Shown piece by piece: positions 6,082-12,713 of a stretch of 12,713 bases of DNA. Origin of the DNA: Flammeovirgaceae bacterium UBA4659 (lineage in GTDB: Bacteria > Bacteroidota > Bacteroidia > Cytophagales > Cyclobacteriaceae); contig DHLV01000018.1 of NCBI GenBank assembly GCA_002405445.1, positions 36,925 through 49,637 on the forward strand, written 5' to 3'. The position numbers were made by a program, and so were the translations under genes. Within the stretch, counting starts at the first letter, position 1. Every line of letters begins with the position of its first letter. The notes under the pieces were generated by a model. The model saw only the letters and a program-made list of their open reading frames with translations, did no database searches and was not told the DNA's origin.

Positions 6082-7060
6082 AAGAGTTCTCATCACCGGT
6101 GCCGCGGGTTTCCTCGGCTCACATCTTTCCGATCGGTTTATCAAAGAAGGTTACCGCGTGGTGGCCATGGATAACCTGATCACAGGCGATTTGCGCAACA
6201 TCGAGCACCTTTTCAAGTTAGAGCAGTTTGAATTCTATCACCACGATGTTTCAAAATTTGTATATGTGCCGGGGCAGTTGGATTACATCATGCATTTCGC
6301 ATCGCCTGCCAGCCCAATTGACTATCTAAAAATTCCCATCCAAACGCTGAAAGTAGGATCGCTTGGTATTCACAACTTACTGGGCTTGGCTCGTGCAAAG
6401 AAGGCACGAATAATGATCGCCTCCACGTCTGAAGTATATGGCGACCCTACCGTGCACCCGCAACCCGAAGAATACCTGGGCAATGTGAATGCCGTTGGCC
6501 CCCGCGGGGTGTATGACGAAGCCAAGCGTTTCCAGGAAGCCATGACAATGGCATACCACACCTTTCACAGATTGGAAACGCGCATCGTTCGCATCTTTAA
6601 CACCTATGGCCCGCGGATGCGGTTGAACGATGGCCGCGTATTACCGGCATTTATCGGGCAGGCATTGCGTGGCGAGGACCTGACCGTTTTTGGCGATGGT
6701 TCGCAAACCCGTTCGTTTTGCTATGTTGATGATTTGGTAGAAGGCATTTATCGGTTGCTACTATCCGATTATGTGCAACCGATGAACATCGGCAACCCCA
6801 ACGAAATCACCATTCGCGATTTTGCCGAGGAGATTATCAAACTTACGGGCACAACGCAAAAAGTTATTTATCAGCCTTTACCCAAAGACGACCCAAAACA
6901 AAGAAGGCCTGACATCACCAAAGCCAAAAATATGCTCGGATGGGAGCCAAAAGTTTCGCGGGCCGATGGGTTGAAGTTGACCTACGAGTACTTCAAATCG
7001 CTGCCACGCGAGGTGCTTTACGAACGCGAGCACAAGAATTTTGATAGCTACATCAAGTAA
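6074..7060 (+). CDS. uxs: UDP-glucuronate decarboxylase (UDP-xylose synthase)
   Basis: The product (328 residues from the ATG at 6074) is an extended short-chain dehydrogenase. It has an NAD-binding [10 protein letters not shown] (9-18), STSEVYGDP (117-125, active-site Thr/Ser and Glu120) and YDEAK (147-151, catalytic Tyr and Lys). [10 protein letters not shown] followed by [11 protein letters not shown] and [13 protein letters not shown] closely follow the eukaryotic UXS1 pattern. The enzyme decarboxylates UDP-glucuronate to UDP-xylose with internal NAD+ recycling. A TTG 18 nt upstream (6056) is in frame, but the ATG gives the canonical [12 protein letters not shown] start and an 8-nt overlap with ugd, typical of translational coupling. 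It lacks the formyltransferase half of ArnA and any membrane anchor. The product presumably feeds polysaccharide or glycan synthesis; no glycosyltransferase is in the window. Confidence 0.93.
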   Translation: MRKRVLITGAAGFLGSHLSDRFIKEGYRVVAMDNLITGDLRNIEHLFKLEQFEFYHHDVSKFVYVPGQLDYIMHFASPASPIDYLKIPIQTLKVGSLGIHNLLGLARAKKARIMIASTSEVYGDPTVHPQPEEYLGNVNAVGPRGVYDEAKRFQEAMTMAYHTFHRLETRIVRIFNTYGPRMRLNDGRVLPAFIGQALRGEDLTVFGDGSQTRSFCYVDDLVEGIYRLLLSDYVQPMNIGNPNEITIRDFAEEIIKLTGTTQKVIYQPLPKDDPKQRRPDITKAKNMLGWEPKVSRADGLKLTYEYFKSLPREVLYEREHKNFDSYIK

Positions 7061-7075
7061 AAAATCGCGTTGCTG

Positions 7076-8062
7076 TTATTCTTCATCGTACAACACGTGA
7101 AGAACTGTAGAACCCACTGCTGTGAGCGTCTCGTGACTGATGATGCCGATGTTGTCTCTCGTGGTGTGGTGGTAATCCCCAAAAAAACCCACGCCAGCCT
7201 GATAGTGCACAATGTCAATCATGGGGATTTTTGCGATCTGATTGATGAATAGATGGTCATCTGTGATTCCTGCAACATTTTGCTTCACAAAATAATCTGA
7301 GTAGCCAAGCTTACCAGCCATATCCCACACTTTCTTTACAGTCTGACCCGCATATTCCAACGACACTCCCTCGCGATAAAATTGCGAGCGGCCAGCCCCA
7401 ACCATATCCAGTAAAATACCATAGTGGGCTGAATAGTTTTTTAGATGCTTATTTTCGGCCCAGTATTGTGAACCCAGGCACCACCATGATGTCTGTCCTG
7501 CCGGTAACTCCGGAGGCGTTTGCCCTTCGGGCTCGCCCCAATCTTCACCATCAAAAAAAATGATGTCAACTCCGACTGTCGGCTTCAATTCGCTGCCCAA
7601 ATGACGTGCAACCTCCAGCAGCACCCCTACCCCGCTGGCACCATCATTTGCACCATCGAACGGCCCGTCTTGATGGTTCAAATCTTTGTCGGCAAACGGC
7701 CGCGTATCCCAATGCGCTGCCAGCAAAATCCTTTTTTTCATTTGGGGGTTGAAGCTGGCGATTATGTTTTTTAACCGCAGCCGTTCATGATCGTACGTGG
7801 TTGCCTCAAAATCTTGCTCTATCACCCTGGCGCCATATTGCTTTAGCCTGGCCACCAAAAACCCACCTGCTTTTTCGTGCGATGGCGTATTGGGCACCCG
7901 AGGGCCAAAGCGCACTTGCTGTTCAACAAAACGATATGCACTGTCACCACTAAACTGTGGCACAGGTATCATGTGCTTCGGATTTTCTTCTTCTTTCGGC
8001 TTGTTGCTTCCGCATGAAGACACAAAAAATAAAATGAATAGCAGTGCTGCAACCCTGGTCAT
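7076..8062 (-). CDS. M28-family zinc lipoprotein, probable glutaminyl-peptide cyclotransferase
   Basis: The 328-residue product has a lipoprotein signal peptide (MTRVAALLFILFFVSSC, lipobox VSSC, Cys17), so it is periplasm- or surface-facing and anchored. The M28 metal site is complete: H117 and D119 (AHWDT), D140 (GANDGASG), the acidic pair E173-D174 (FFDGEDWG), D219 (LLDMVGAG) and H298/H299 (YHHTTRDN). The Trp-rich insert with SWWCLGSQYWA (192-202) and the DGASG/FFDGE/HTxxDN framework resemble bacterial type II glutaminyl cyclases of Bacteroidota (the P. gingivalis QC group), which convert N-terminal Gln to pyroglutamate. All potential ligands for two zinc ions are kept, so an aminopeptidase remains possible. 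The gene stands alone, convergent with uxs (15-nt gap) and divergent from rimP. No SD is seen. Confidence 0.85.
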   Translation of the reverse strand: MTRVAALLFILFFVSSCGSNKPKEEENPKHMIPVPQFSGDSAYRFVEQQVRFGPRVPNTPSHEKAGGFLVARLKQYGARVIEQDFEATTYDHERLRLKNIIASFNPQMKKRILLAAHWDTRPFADKDLNHQDGPFDGANDGASGVGVLLEVARHLGSELKPTVGVDIIFFDGEDWGEPEGQTPPELPAGQTSWWCLGSQYWAENKHLKNYSAHYGILLDMVGAGRSQFYREGVSLEYAGQTVKKVWDMAGKLGYSDYFVKQNVAGITDDHLFINQIAKIPMIDIVHYQAGVGFFGDYHHTTRDNIGIISHETLTAVGSTVLHVLYDEE

Positions 8063-8096
8063 ATCAACAAAACATGTGGGTGAATTAACAGAATAA

Positions 8097-8127
8097 TTTG
8101 CGATTAATAAAAAAGCTTTTACCTTTG
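8097..8127 (+). promoter_or_regulatory. Consensus Bacteroidota promoter of the rimP-nusA-infB operon
   Basis: TTTG (8097-8100), exactly 19 nt of spacer, then TACCTTTG (8120-8127) match the phylum's primary promoter consensus TTTG-N19-TAnnTTTG without a mismatch. Transcription should begin near 8133, leaving a leader of roughly 65 nt before rimP that contains the hairpin at 8152-8174. Confidence 0.75.
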
Positions 8128-8151
8128 CCTCACTTCTTACGAGTTAAAGCT

Positions 8152-8180
8152 AGAGGGGACCAAAAGTCCCCTCTTTGTTT
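8152..8180 (+). promoter_or_regulatory. Leader hairpin before rimP, possible attenuator
   Basis: A perfect 9-bp, GC-rich inverted repeat (AGAGGGGAC 8152-8160, GTCCCCTCT 8166-8174) with a CAAAA loop is followed by TTGTTTA. It looks like an intrinsic terminator with an imperfect U tract. It lies between the promoter and the first gene of its operon, and the gene to the left is divergent, so it has no upstream transcript on this strand to terminate. That placement suggests attenuation or a structured 5' leader. The regulation itself is inference. Confidence 0.6.
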
Positions 8181-8199
8181 ATCGAAAGTTTAGATAAAG

Positions 8200-8664
8200 A
8201 TGGATTTGAATCAAAAAATACGCGAATTGGCAGAGGCGGGCCTGACAAACCCATCGCATTTCGTGGTAGACGTAACCGTTTCCAAATACAAACCACAAAA
8301 AATAACCGTGTTTGTGGATGGCGACAAGGGTATTTCGATTGACGACTGCGCTGAGCTGAGTCGCTATTTAGGCGATAAGTTGGATGAAGAAAATGTAATG
8401 GCAGACGCCTACACACTGGAGGTAAGCACACCCGGGATAGACCTTCCGCTGAAGCTCAATAGGCAATATGCTGCCAACGTTGGGCGCCACGTAAAGGTGC
8501 AGTTGAAAGACAAAGAGATTGTGAAAGGGAAGTTGCTCGCTGCTGGTGATAAAAGCATTTCTCTGGACACCGAAAACAAAGACAGCAAGAAAAAAGAGTT
8601 TGTTCGCATGGATATACCTTTTATTGAAATTGAAAAAACAACAGTAACCGTTTCGTTTAACTAG
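8200..8664 (+). CDS. rimP: Ribosome maturation factor RimP
   Basis: RimP (154 residues) binds free 30S subunits and helps late assembly of the head and central domains. The N-terminal alpha/beta domain carries the family pattern VFVDGDKGISIDDCAELSRYL (about 37-57) and YTLEVSTPGIDLPL (about 71-84, equivalent to EVSSPGxxRPL). The C-terminal SH3-like beta domain runs from about residue 90 to the end (GRHVKVQLKDKEIVKGKLL). The length is normal. The ATG follows a leader hairpin by 25 nt and has no SD. It is the first gene of the rimP-nusA-infB operon, an order conserved across bacteria, with nusA starting 8 nt after the stop. Confidence 0.95.
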   Translation: MDLNQKIRELAEAGLTNPSHFVVDVTVSKYKPQKITVFVDGDKGISIDDCAELSRYLGDKLDEENVMADAYTLEVSTPGIDLPLKLNRQYAANVGRHVKVQLKDKEIVKGKLLAAGDKSISLDTENKDSKKKEFVRMDIPFIEIEKTTVTVSFN

Positions 8665-8672
8665 CATATCGT

Positions 8673-9917
8673 ATGGATGCATCTACACTCATTGAATCGT
8701 TTGCAGAATTTGCCAAACAGAAAAACATCGACCGCCCTACCATGATCAGGATTTTGGAAGACGTGTTTCGCAACATGATCAAAAAGAAATATGTGCAAGA
8801 CGACAATTTTGACATTATTGTGAATGCCGACAAGGGTGACCTGGAAATCTGGCGTTTCCGCGAAATTGTTGATGATGAATCAGAAGACATTTGGGACCAC
8901 GATAAAATCAGCCTGAGTGAGGCACGCAAAATTGAGCCTGACTTTGAAGTAGGCGAAGAAGTAGCAGAGGAAGTTCATTTGGAAGACTTCGGCCGCAGGG
9001 CTGTGACAACCGCTCGCCAAACGCTGATCCAGAAAGTAAAGGATTTAGAGAAAGACATCGTTTATCAAAAATACAAAGACATCGTTGGCGAGCTGGTGAC
9101 GGGTGAAGTGTATCAAGTACTGAGCAGGGAAGTGCTGTTGATCGATGGTGATGGAAATGAAATCTCCATCCCTCGTGGTGAGCAAATACCCAAAGACCGC
9201 TACCGCAAAGGCGAAACTGTTAAATCGGTTGTACACAAAGTAGATATGGTAAATGGCAGCCCTAAAATAATCTTATCGAGAACATCACCTGTTTTTTTAG
9301 AGCGCTTGTTTGAGCAAGAGGTGCCCGAAGTGTATGATGGGCTGATCACCATCAAAAAAGTGGTACGCGAGCCCGGAGAGCGTGCCAAGGTAGCCGTTGA
9401 ATCTTATGATGACCGCATTGACCCCGTGGGTGCATGTGTGGGCATGAAGGGCTCCCGCATCCATGCCGTGGTGCGTGAGTTACAGAACGAAAATATAGAC
9501 GTGATTAACTACACTGAAAACCTGGAGCTGTACATTCAGCGCGCGCTAAGTCCCGCAAAAATCACGTCTATAAAAATCGATCGTGAAAACAAGCGCGTAT
9601 CGGTATTTCTGCAGCCCGACCAGGTTTCACTGGCAATAGGAAAAGGCGGGTTGAATATCAAATTGGCGAGCCGCTTGGTTGACATGGAGATTGATGTATT
9701 CCGCGATAATGCAGGCGCAGTGCAAGAAGAAGACGTAGACCTGGACGAGTTCAGCGATGAAATCGAGAGCTGGATCATAGATGAATTGAAGCGCATAGGC
9801 TTGGATACCGCCAAGAGTGTGCTTGCCTTAAGCAAAGACGAGATTGTTCGCAGAACTGATTTAGAAGAGGAAACGGTTGAAACCATCACTGGCGTATTGA
9901 AGAAAGAATTTGAATAA
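8673..9917 (+). CDS. nusA: Transcription termination/antitermination factor NusA
   Basis: NusA (414 residues) binds RNA polymerase near the RNA exit channel and modulates pausing, intrinsic termination and antitermination. Domains in order: an N-terminal polymerase-binding domain (1 to about 125), an S1 domain (about 135-200, GELVTGEVYQVLSREVLLID) and two KH domains with GxxG loops VGMKGSRI and IGKGGLNI. After an acidic linker (EEDVDLDEF) comes a single helix-hairpin-helix-like C-terminal domain (about 362-412, WIIDELKRIGLDTAKSVLAL). E. coli NusA has two acidic repeats and is longer (495 residues); the shorter form is common outside Proteobacteria. The 8-nt gap after rimP and 50-nt gap before infB support one transcript. 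In other bacteria NusA autoregulates this operon, which fits a hairpin in the leader. Confidence 0.96.
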   Translation: MDASTLIESFAEFAKQKNIDRPTMIRILEDVFRNMIKKKYVQDDNFDIIVNADKGDLEIWRFREIVDDESEDIWDHDKISLSEARKIEPDFEVGEEVAEEVHLEDFGRRAVTTARQTLIQKVKDLEKDIVYQKYKDIVGELVTGEVYQVLSREVLLIDGDGNEISIPRGEQIPKDRYRKGETVKSVVHKVDMVNGSPKIILSRTSPVFLERLFEQEVPEVYDGLITIKKVVREPGERAKVAVESYDDRIDPVGACVGMKGSRIHAVVRELQNENIDVINYTENLELYIQRALSPAKITSIKIDRENKRVSVFLQPDQVSLAIGKGGLNIKLASRLVDMEIDVFRDNAGAVQEEDVDLDEFSDEIESWIIDELKRIGLDTAKSVLALSKDEIVRRTDLEEETVETITGVLKKEFE

Positions 9918-9967
9918 CCAACCAACCACCACAACACGCAAATCAATAAAATAGCTGATATTTGAGC

Positions 9968-12607
9968 ATGGCAGAAGAAAAATCCGTTCGTTTAGGGCAA
10001 GCCTCCCGCAAGTTGAATGTGGGCCATAACACCATTTTGGAGTTTTTGGCGAAAAAAGGCATCACGGTGGAGAACAATCCTAATGCCAAACTTACCCCTG
10101 AGCAGTTTAACTTGCTAGCGAAGGAATTCGCTTCTTCTGCTTCCGAAAAGTTAGAGGCATCGCATTTGACCATCGGCATCAAGCCTGGTGAATTACAAAC
10201 GCCAAAGGCGGAGCCCGAGACCCATCGGAAAAAAACCGAGGAGGAGGAAAGCGTGTTGATCAAGAATCTGGGCTCAAAAGATATTGTAAAACCCAAAGAA
10301 GAACCGAAGGTTGAAAAGGTAGAAGTCGAAAAGCCAAAACTGGAGGGCATCAAAGTGCTGGGTAAGATCAGCCTGGAGGCGGAAACGGCTAAAAAGAAAG
10401 AAGTTGAAAAAACAACACCAAAAGAAGCCACTGCCTGGCAACCCACTGAACCAGCAAAAGAAGTTGTTGAGGAAAAACAAGTTGAGCAGGAACTGATCAA
10501 AGCCAAAGCCGACAAACTGCAGGGTTTGAAGGTCGTTGACAGAATTCAACTTCCCACCGAGAAAAAAAGTCAACCGGTAGCTTCAAGCGATGTAGGAAAG
10601 CAAAATGCCCAAAAGCGTCCGCGCAAGCGACTGCCCAATGCTAGCGAACAGCGCTCGTCTGGGGGTGGTGGGCAACGTGCCCAGCCGCGGCACACACCCA
10701 AGCCTGAACTTACAGACAAGGAAATTCAGGATCAGGTGAGGGCCACCTTGGCCAAATTGAGTGGCACCCAAAAGAAGTTCACAGGGGCTAAATACCGGAA
10801 AGAAAAACGCCAGGCAATATCGGATGCAGAGGAGGAACGCCTGCAGCAAGAACAGGAATCTTCCAAAACGCTGAAGGTTACTGAGTTCATCTCTGCCAAT
10901 GATCTGGCTTCTTTGATGAACGTATCGGTCAATGACGTTATCTCTACGTGCATGGGGCTGGGCATGTTTGTTTCTATCAACCAGCGCTTGGATGCCGAAG
11001 CAATTACTGTCATTGCTGATGAATTTGGATTTGATGTGCAATTTACCGCCACTGAACAAGAAGAGGTGGTGGAAGAAGCAGAAGATAGTGAAGAAGCATT
11101 GCAGCCGCGCGCACCGATTGTGACGATCATGGGCCATGTTGACCACGGAAAGACTTCGTTACTTGACTATATCCGCAACACCAAGGTAACAGCATCTGAA
11201 GCTGGCGGCATCACACAACATATTGGCGCTTACGATGTGGTGACCAAGAGCGGAAACAAGATTGCATTTCTGGATACACCGGGGCATGAAGCATTTACCG
11301 CCATGCGCGCACGTGGTGCAAAATTAACTGACATTGCGGTGATCGTTGTAGCTGCCGATGATGACGTGATGCCGCAAACCAAAGAGGCCATCAACCACGC
11401 ACAAGTAGCGGGTGTGCCGCTGGTGTTTGCAATCAACAAAATTGATAAGCCCACGGCCAACCCTGAAAAAATCAAAGAATCGTTATCAAAGATCAACATA
11501 CTGGTAGAAGACTGGGGCGGAAAATACCAAAGCCAGGGCATTTCCGCAAAAACCGGTGTTGGTGTTGATGACTTGCTCGAGAAAGTTCTGCTGGAAGCTG
11601 AATTGCTCAATCTGAAGGCAAACCCCGACAAGCCTGCCGTTGGTTCGATCATTGAAGCCGAGCTGGACAAAGGGCGTGGGTATGTTACAACGCTGATGGT
11701 ACAGGCCGGCACGTTGAAGGTAGGCGATGTGATGGTGGCAGGTTCTAACTACGGCCGCGTAAAAGCCATGTTTGACGACACGGGCAAGCGGGTTCAAAAA
11801 GCTGGGCCCTCTACCCCGGTGCAAGTGCTTGGCTTAGATGGCGCCCCGCAGGCAGGCGAAAAATTTCAGGTGATGGAAACCGACCGCGAGGCGCGTGAAG
11901 TAGCGAACAAACGCAGCCAAATATTACGCGAACAAAGCATTCGCACCAAGAAACACATTACACTGGATGAAATTGGAAGACGCTTGGCCATCGGTTCATT
12001 CAAGCAGTTGAACATTATTGTAAAAGGTGATGTGGATGGGTCAATCGAGGCATTGTCAGACTCACTACTCAAACTCTCCACACCAAAAGTGGCCGTGAGC
12101 ATCATCCACAAGGCCGTAGGTCAGATTTCCGAATCAGACGTGTTGCTCGCATCTGCCTCAGATGCCATCATCATCGGATTCCAGGTACGGCCGTCTTCAT
12201 CGGCCAGACGATTGGCGGAAAACGAGGAGATCGAAATCAGGTTGTATTCAATCATTTATGATGCCATCAACGAGATCAAAGCAGCGATTGAAGGCATGCT
12301 TGACAAGGAGATGGAAGAAGTGATTGTGGGCAATGCCGAAGTGAGAGATGTCTTCAAGATTTCAAAAGTGGGCACCGTGGCCGGCTGCATGGTAACCGAT
12401 GGTTACATCAAGCGAGCCAACCCTATCCGCTTGATCCGTGATGGTATCGTGACTTTTGCAGGGAAATTAACTTCGCTGAAACGCTTTAAAGATGACGCCA
12501 GCGAAGTGAAATCAGGCTTCGATTGCGGCTTGGGTATTGACGGCTTCAACGATATCAAAGTAGGTGACGTAATTGAAAGCTACGAGAACAGGGAAGTGAA
12601 GAAATAA
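9968..12607 (+). CDS. infB: Translation initiation factor IF-2
   Basis: IF-2 is the GTPase that brings fMet-tRNA to the 30S subunit and promotes subunit joining. The start is the ATG at 9968 (879 residues); an in-frame TTG 6 nt earlier is not needed. An IF2_N domain (about 5-50, [20 protein letters not shown]) is followed by a long Lys/Glu-rich, low-complexity linker (about 55-290). A second IF2_N-like segment follows (about 300-360, [20 protein letters not shown]). The G domain carries GHVDHGKT (389-396), DTPGHEAF (436-443), NKID (490-493) and SAK (526-528). Domains II, III and the fMet-tRNA-binding C-terminal domain run from about 560 to the end. All GTPase motifs are intact. It is the last gene of the rimP operon, with a terminator after the stop. 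Confidence 0.97.
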   Translation: MAEEKSVRLGQASRKLNVGHNTILEFLAKKGITVENNPNAKLTPEQFNLLAKEFASSASEKLEASHLTIGIKPGELQTPKAEPETHRKKTEEEESVLIKNLGSKDIVKPKEEPKVEKVEVEKPKLEGIKVLGKISLEAETAKKKEVEKTTPKEATAWQPTEPAKEVVEEKQVEQELIKAKADKLQGLKVVDRIQLPTEKKSQPVASSDVGKQNAQKRPRKRLPNASEQRSSGGGGQRAQPRHTPKPELTDKEIQDQVRATLAKLSGTQKKFTGAKYRKEKRQAISDAEEERLQQEQESSKTLKVTEFISANDLASLMNVSVNDVISTCMGLGMFVSINQRLDAEAITVIADEFGFDVQFTATEQEEVVEEAEDSEEALQPRAPIVTIMGHVDHGKTSLLDYIRNTKVTASEAGGITQHIGAYDVVTKSGNKIAFLDTPGHEAFTAMRARGAKLTDIAVIVVAADDDVMPQTKEAINHAQVAGVPLVFAINKIDKPTANPEKIKESLSKINILVEDWGGKYQSQGISAKTGVGVDDLLEKVLLEAELLNLKANPDKPAVGSIIEAELDKGRGYVTTLMVQAGTLKVGDVMVAGSNYGRVKAMFDDTGKRVQKAGPSTPVQVLGLDGAPQAGEKFQVMETDREAREVANKRSQILREQSIRTKKHITLDEIGRRLAIGSFKQLNIIVKGDVDGSIEALSDSLLKLSTPKVAVSIIHKAVGQISESDVLLASASDAIIIGFQVRPSSSARRLAENEEIEIRLYSIIYDAINEIKAAIEGMLDKEMEEVIVGNAEVRDVFKISKVGTVAGCMVTDGYIKRANPIRLIRDGIVTFAGKLTSLKRFKDDASEVKSGFDCGLGIDGFNDIKVGDVIESYENREVKK

Positions 12608-12628
12608 TAAGCAAAGGCTGATAAAAAC

Positions 12629-12661
12629 AAAAACCCTCATGCAAAATACTTGAGGGTTTTT
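12629..12661 (+). terminator. Rho-independent terminator of the rimP-nusA-infB operon
   Basis: An 11-bp inverted repeat (AAAAACCCTCA 12629-12639, TGAGGGTTTTT 12651-12661) has an 11-nt loop and runs into a T-rich tract. It begins 21 nt after the infB stop. The flanking A and T runs make it potentially bidirectional, so it could also serve a convergent gene beyond the window. The remaining 52 bases (12662-12713) are AT-rich and show no gene. Confidence 0.9.
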
Positions 12662-12713
12662 TTATTTTATCAGTTATAATTGTATTGATCTGTAATAGTT
12701 AAGACTTGATCTG

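Noticed and set aside
8063..8199. A tRNA gene ahead of rimP, as metY precedes it in E. coli
   Set aside because: No cloverleaf, TTC-type T-loop or CCA-compatible end could be found; the only structure is the 9-bp hairpin.
9962..9967. A TTG start adding two residues to IF-2
   Set aside because: The ATG two codons later gives a normal IF-2 N-terminus.
10583..11146. Long minus-strand open frames opposite infB (also 9943-10515, 10732-11130 and 11230-11712)
   Set aside because: They lie antisense to an intact IF-2 with all GTPase motifs, have biased Ser/Phe/Leu composition typical of reversed Lys/Glu-rich coding sequence, and show no family motif.
1..12713. CRISPR arrays, insertion sequences or a defence system
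   Set aside because: No spaced direct repeats, transposase or nuclease/toxin genes are present; every long open frame on the coding strand is accounted for by housekeeping or envelope genes.

Overview
The window is a gene-dense stretch of a bacterial chromosome with moderate GC, from the phylum Bacteroidota (probably a Cytophagales-type member, which is inference). Four observations support this. Promoters fit the Bacteroidota consensus TTTG-N19-21-TAnnTTTG, with an exact match before rimP. The genes lack Shine-Dalgarno sequences. The order rpsU - xerC-type recombinase - hpf is typical of the phylum. The protein repertoire also fits: a glutaminyl-cyclase-like M28 lipoprotein, an Omp85-type barrel and an Lgt with the GRMGCFMAGCCYG signature. 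No mobile element, CRISPR array, tRNA or rRNA was seen, and no gene-free stretch exceeds 300 bases.

Layout. Bases 1-4605 are all on the minus strand. Read in the direction of transcription they are: an acyl-CoA dehydrogenase, rpsU with its own promoter and terminator, a XerC/D-type tyrosine recombinase, hpf (ribosome hibernation) followed by a strong terminator, then an Omp85-like outer-membrane barrel 2 bp ahead of lgt, which runs off the left edge. A divergent intergenic region (4606-4767) separates this block from the plus-strand pair ugd-uxs, which overlap by 8 nt and together convert UDP-glucose to UDP-glucuronate to UDP-xylose. uxs converges at 15 nt spacing on a minus-strand M28 peptidase / glutaminyl cyclase-like lipoprotein gene. 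A second divergent region (8063-8199) carries the consensus promoter and a hairpin leader of the plus-strand operon rimP-nusA-infB, which ends in a clear terminator at 12629-12661.

How the genes work together. Two blocks serve translation: rpsU/hpf (subunit assembly and hibernation) and rimP/nusA/infB (30S maturation, transcription elongation/termination, initiation). Three genes serve the cell envelope: lgt (lipoprotein acylation), the Omp85-like barrel, and the QC-like lipoprotein. The barrel has a predicted signal-peptide cleavage leaving N-terminal Gln, which is the substrate type such a cyclase would modify. ugd-uxs supplies nucleotide sugars for surface polysaccharide. These are mainly housekeeping genes. 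The parts worth a second look are regulatory: the rimP leader hairpin, the double hairpin between rpsU and the recombinase, and the absence of an SD before rpsU.
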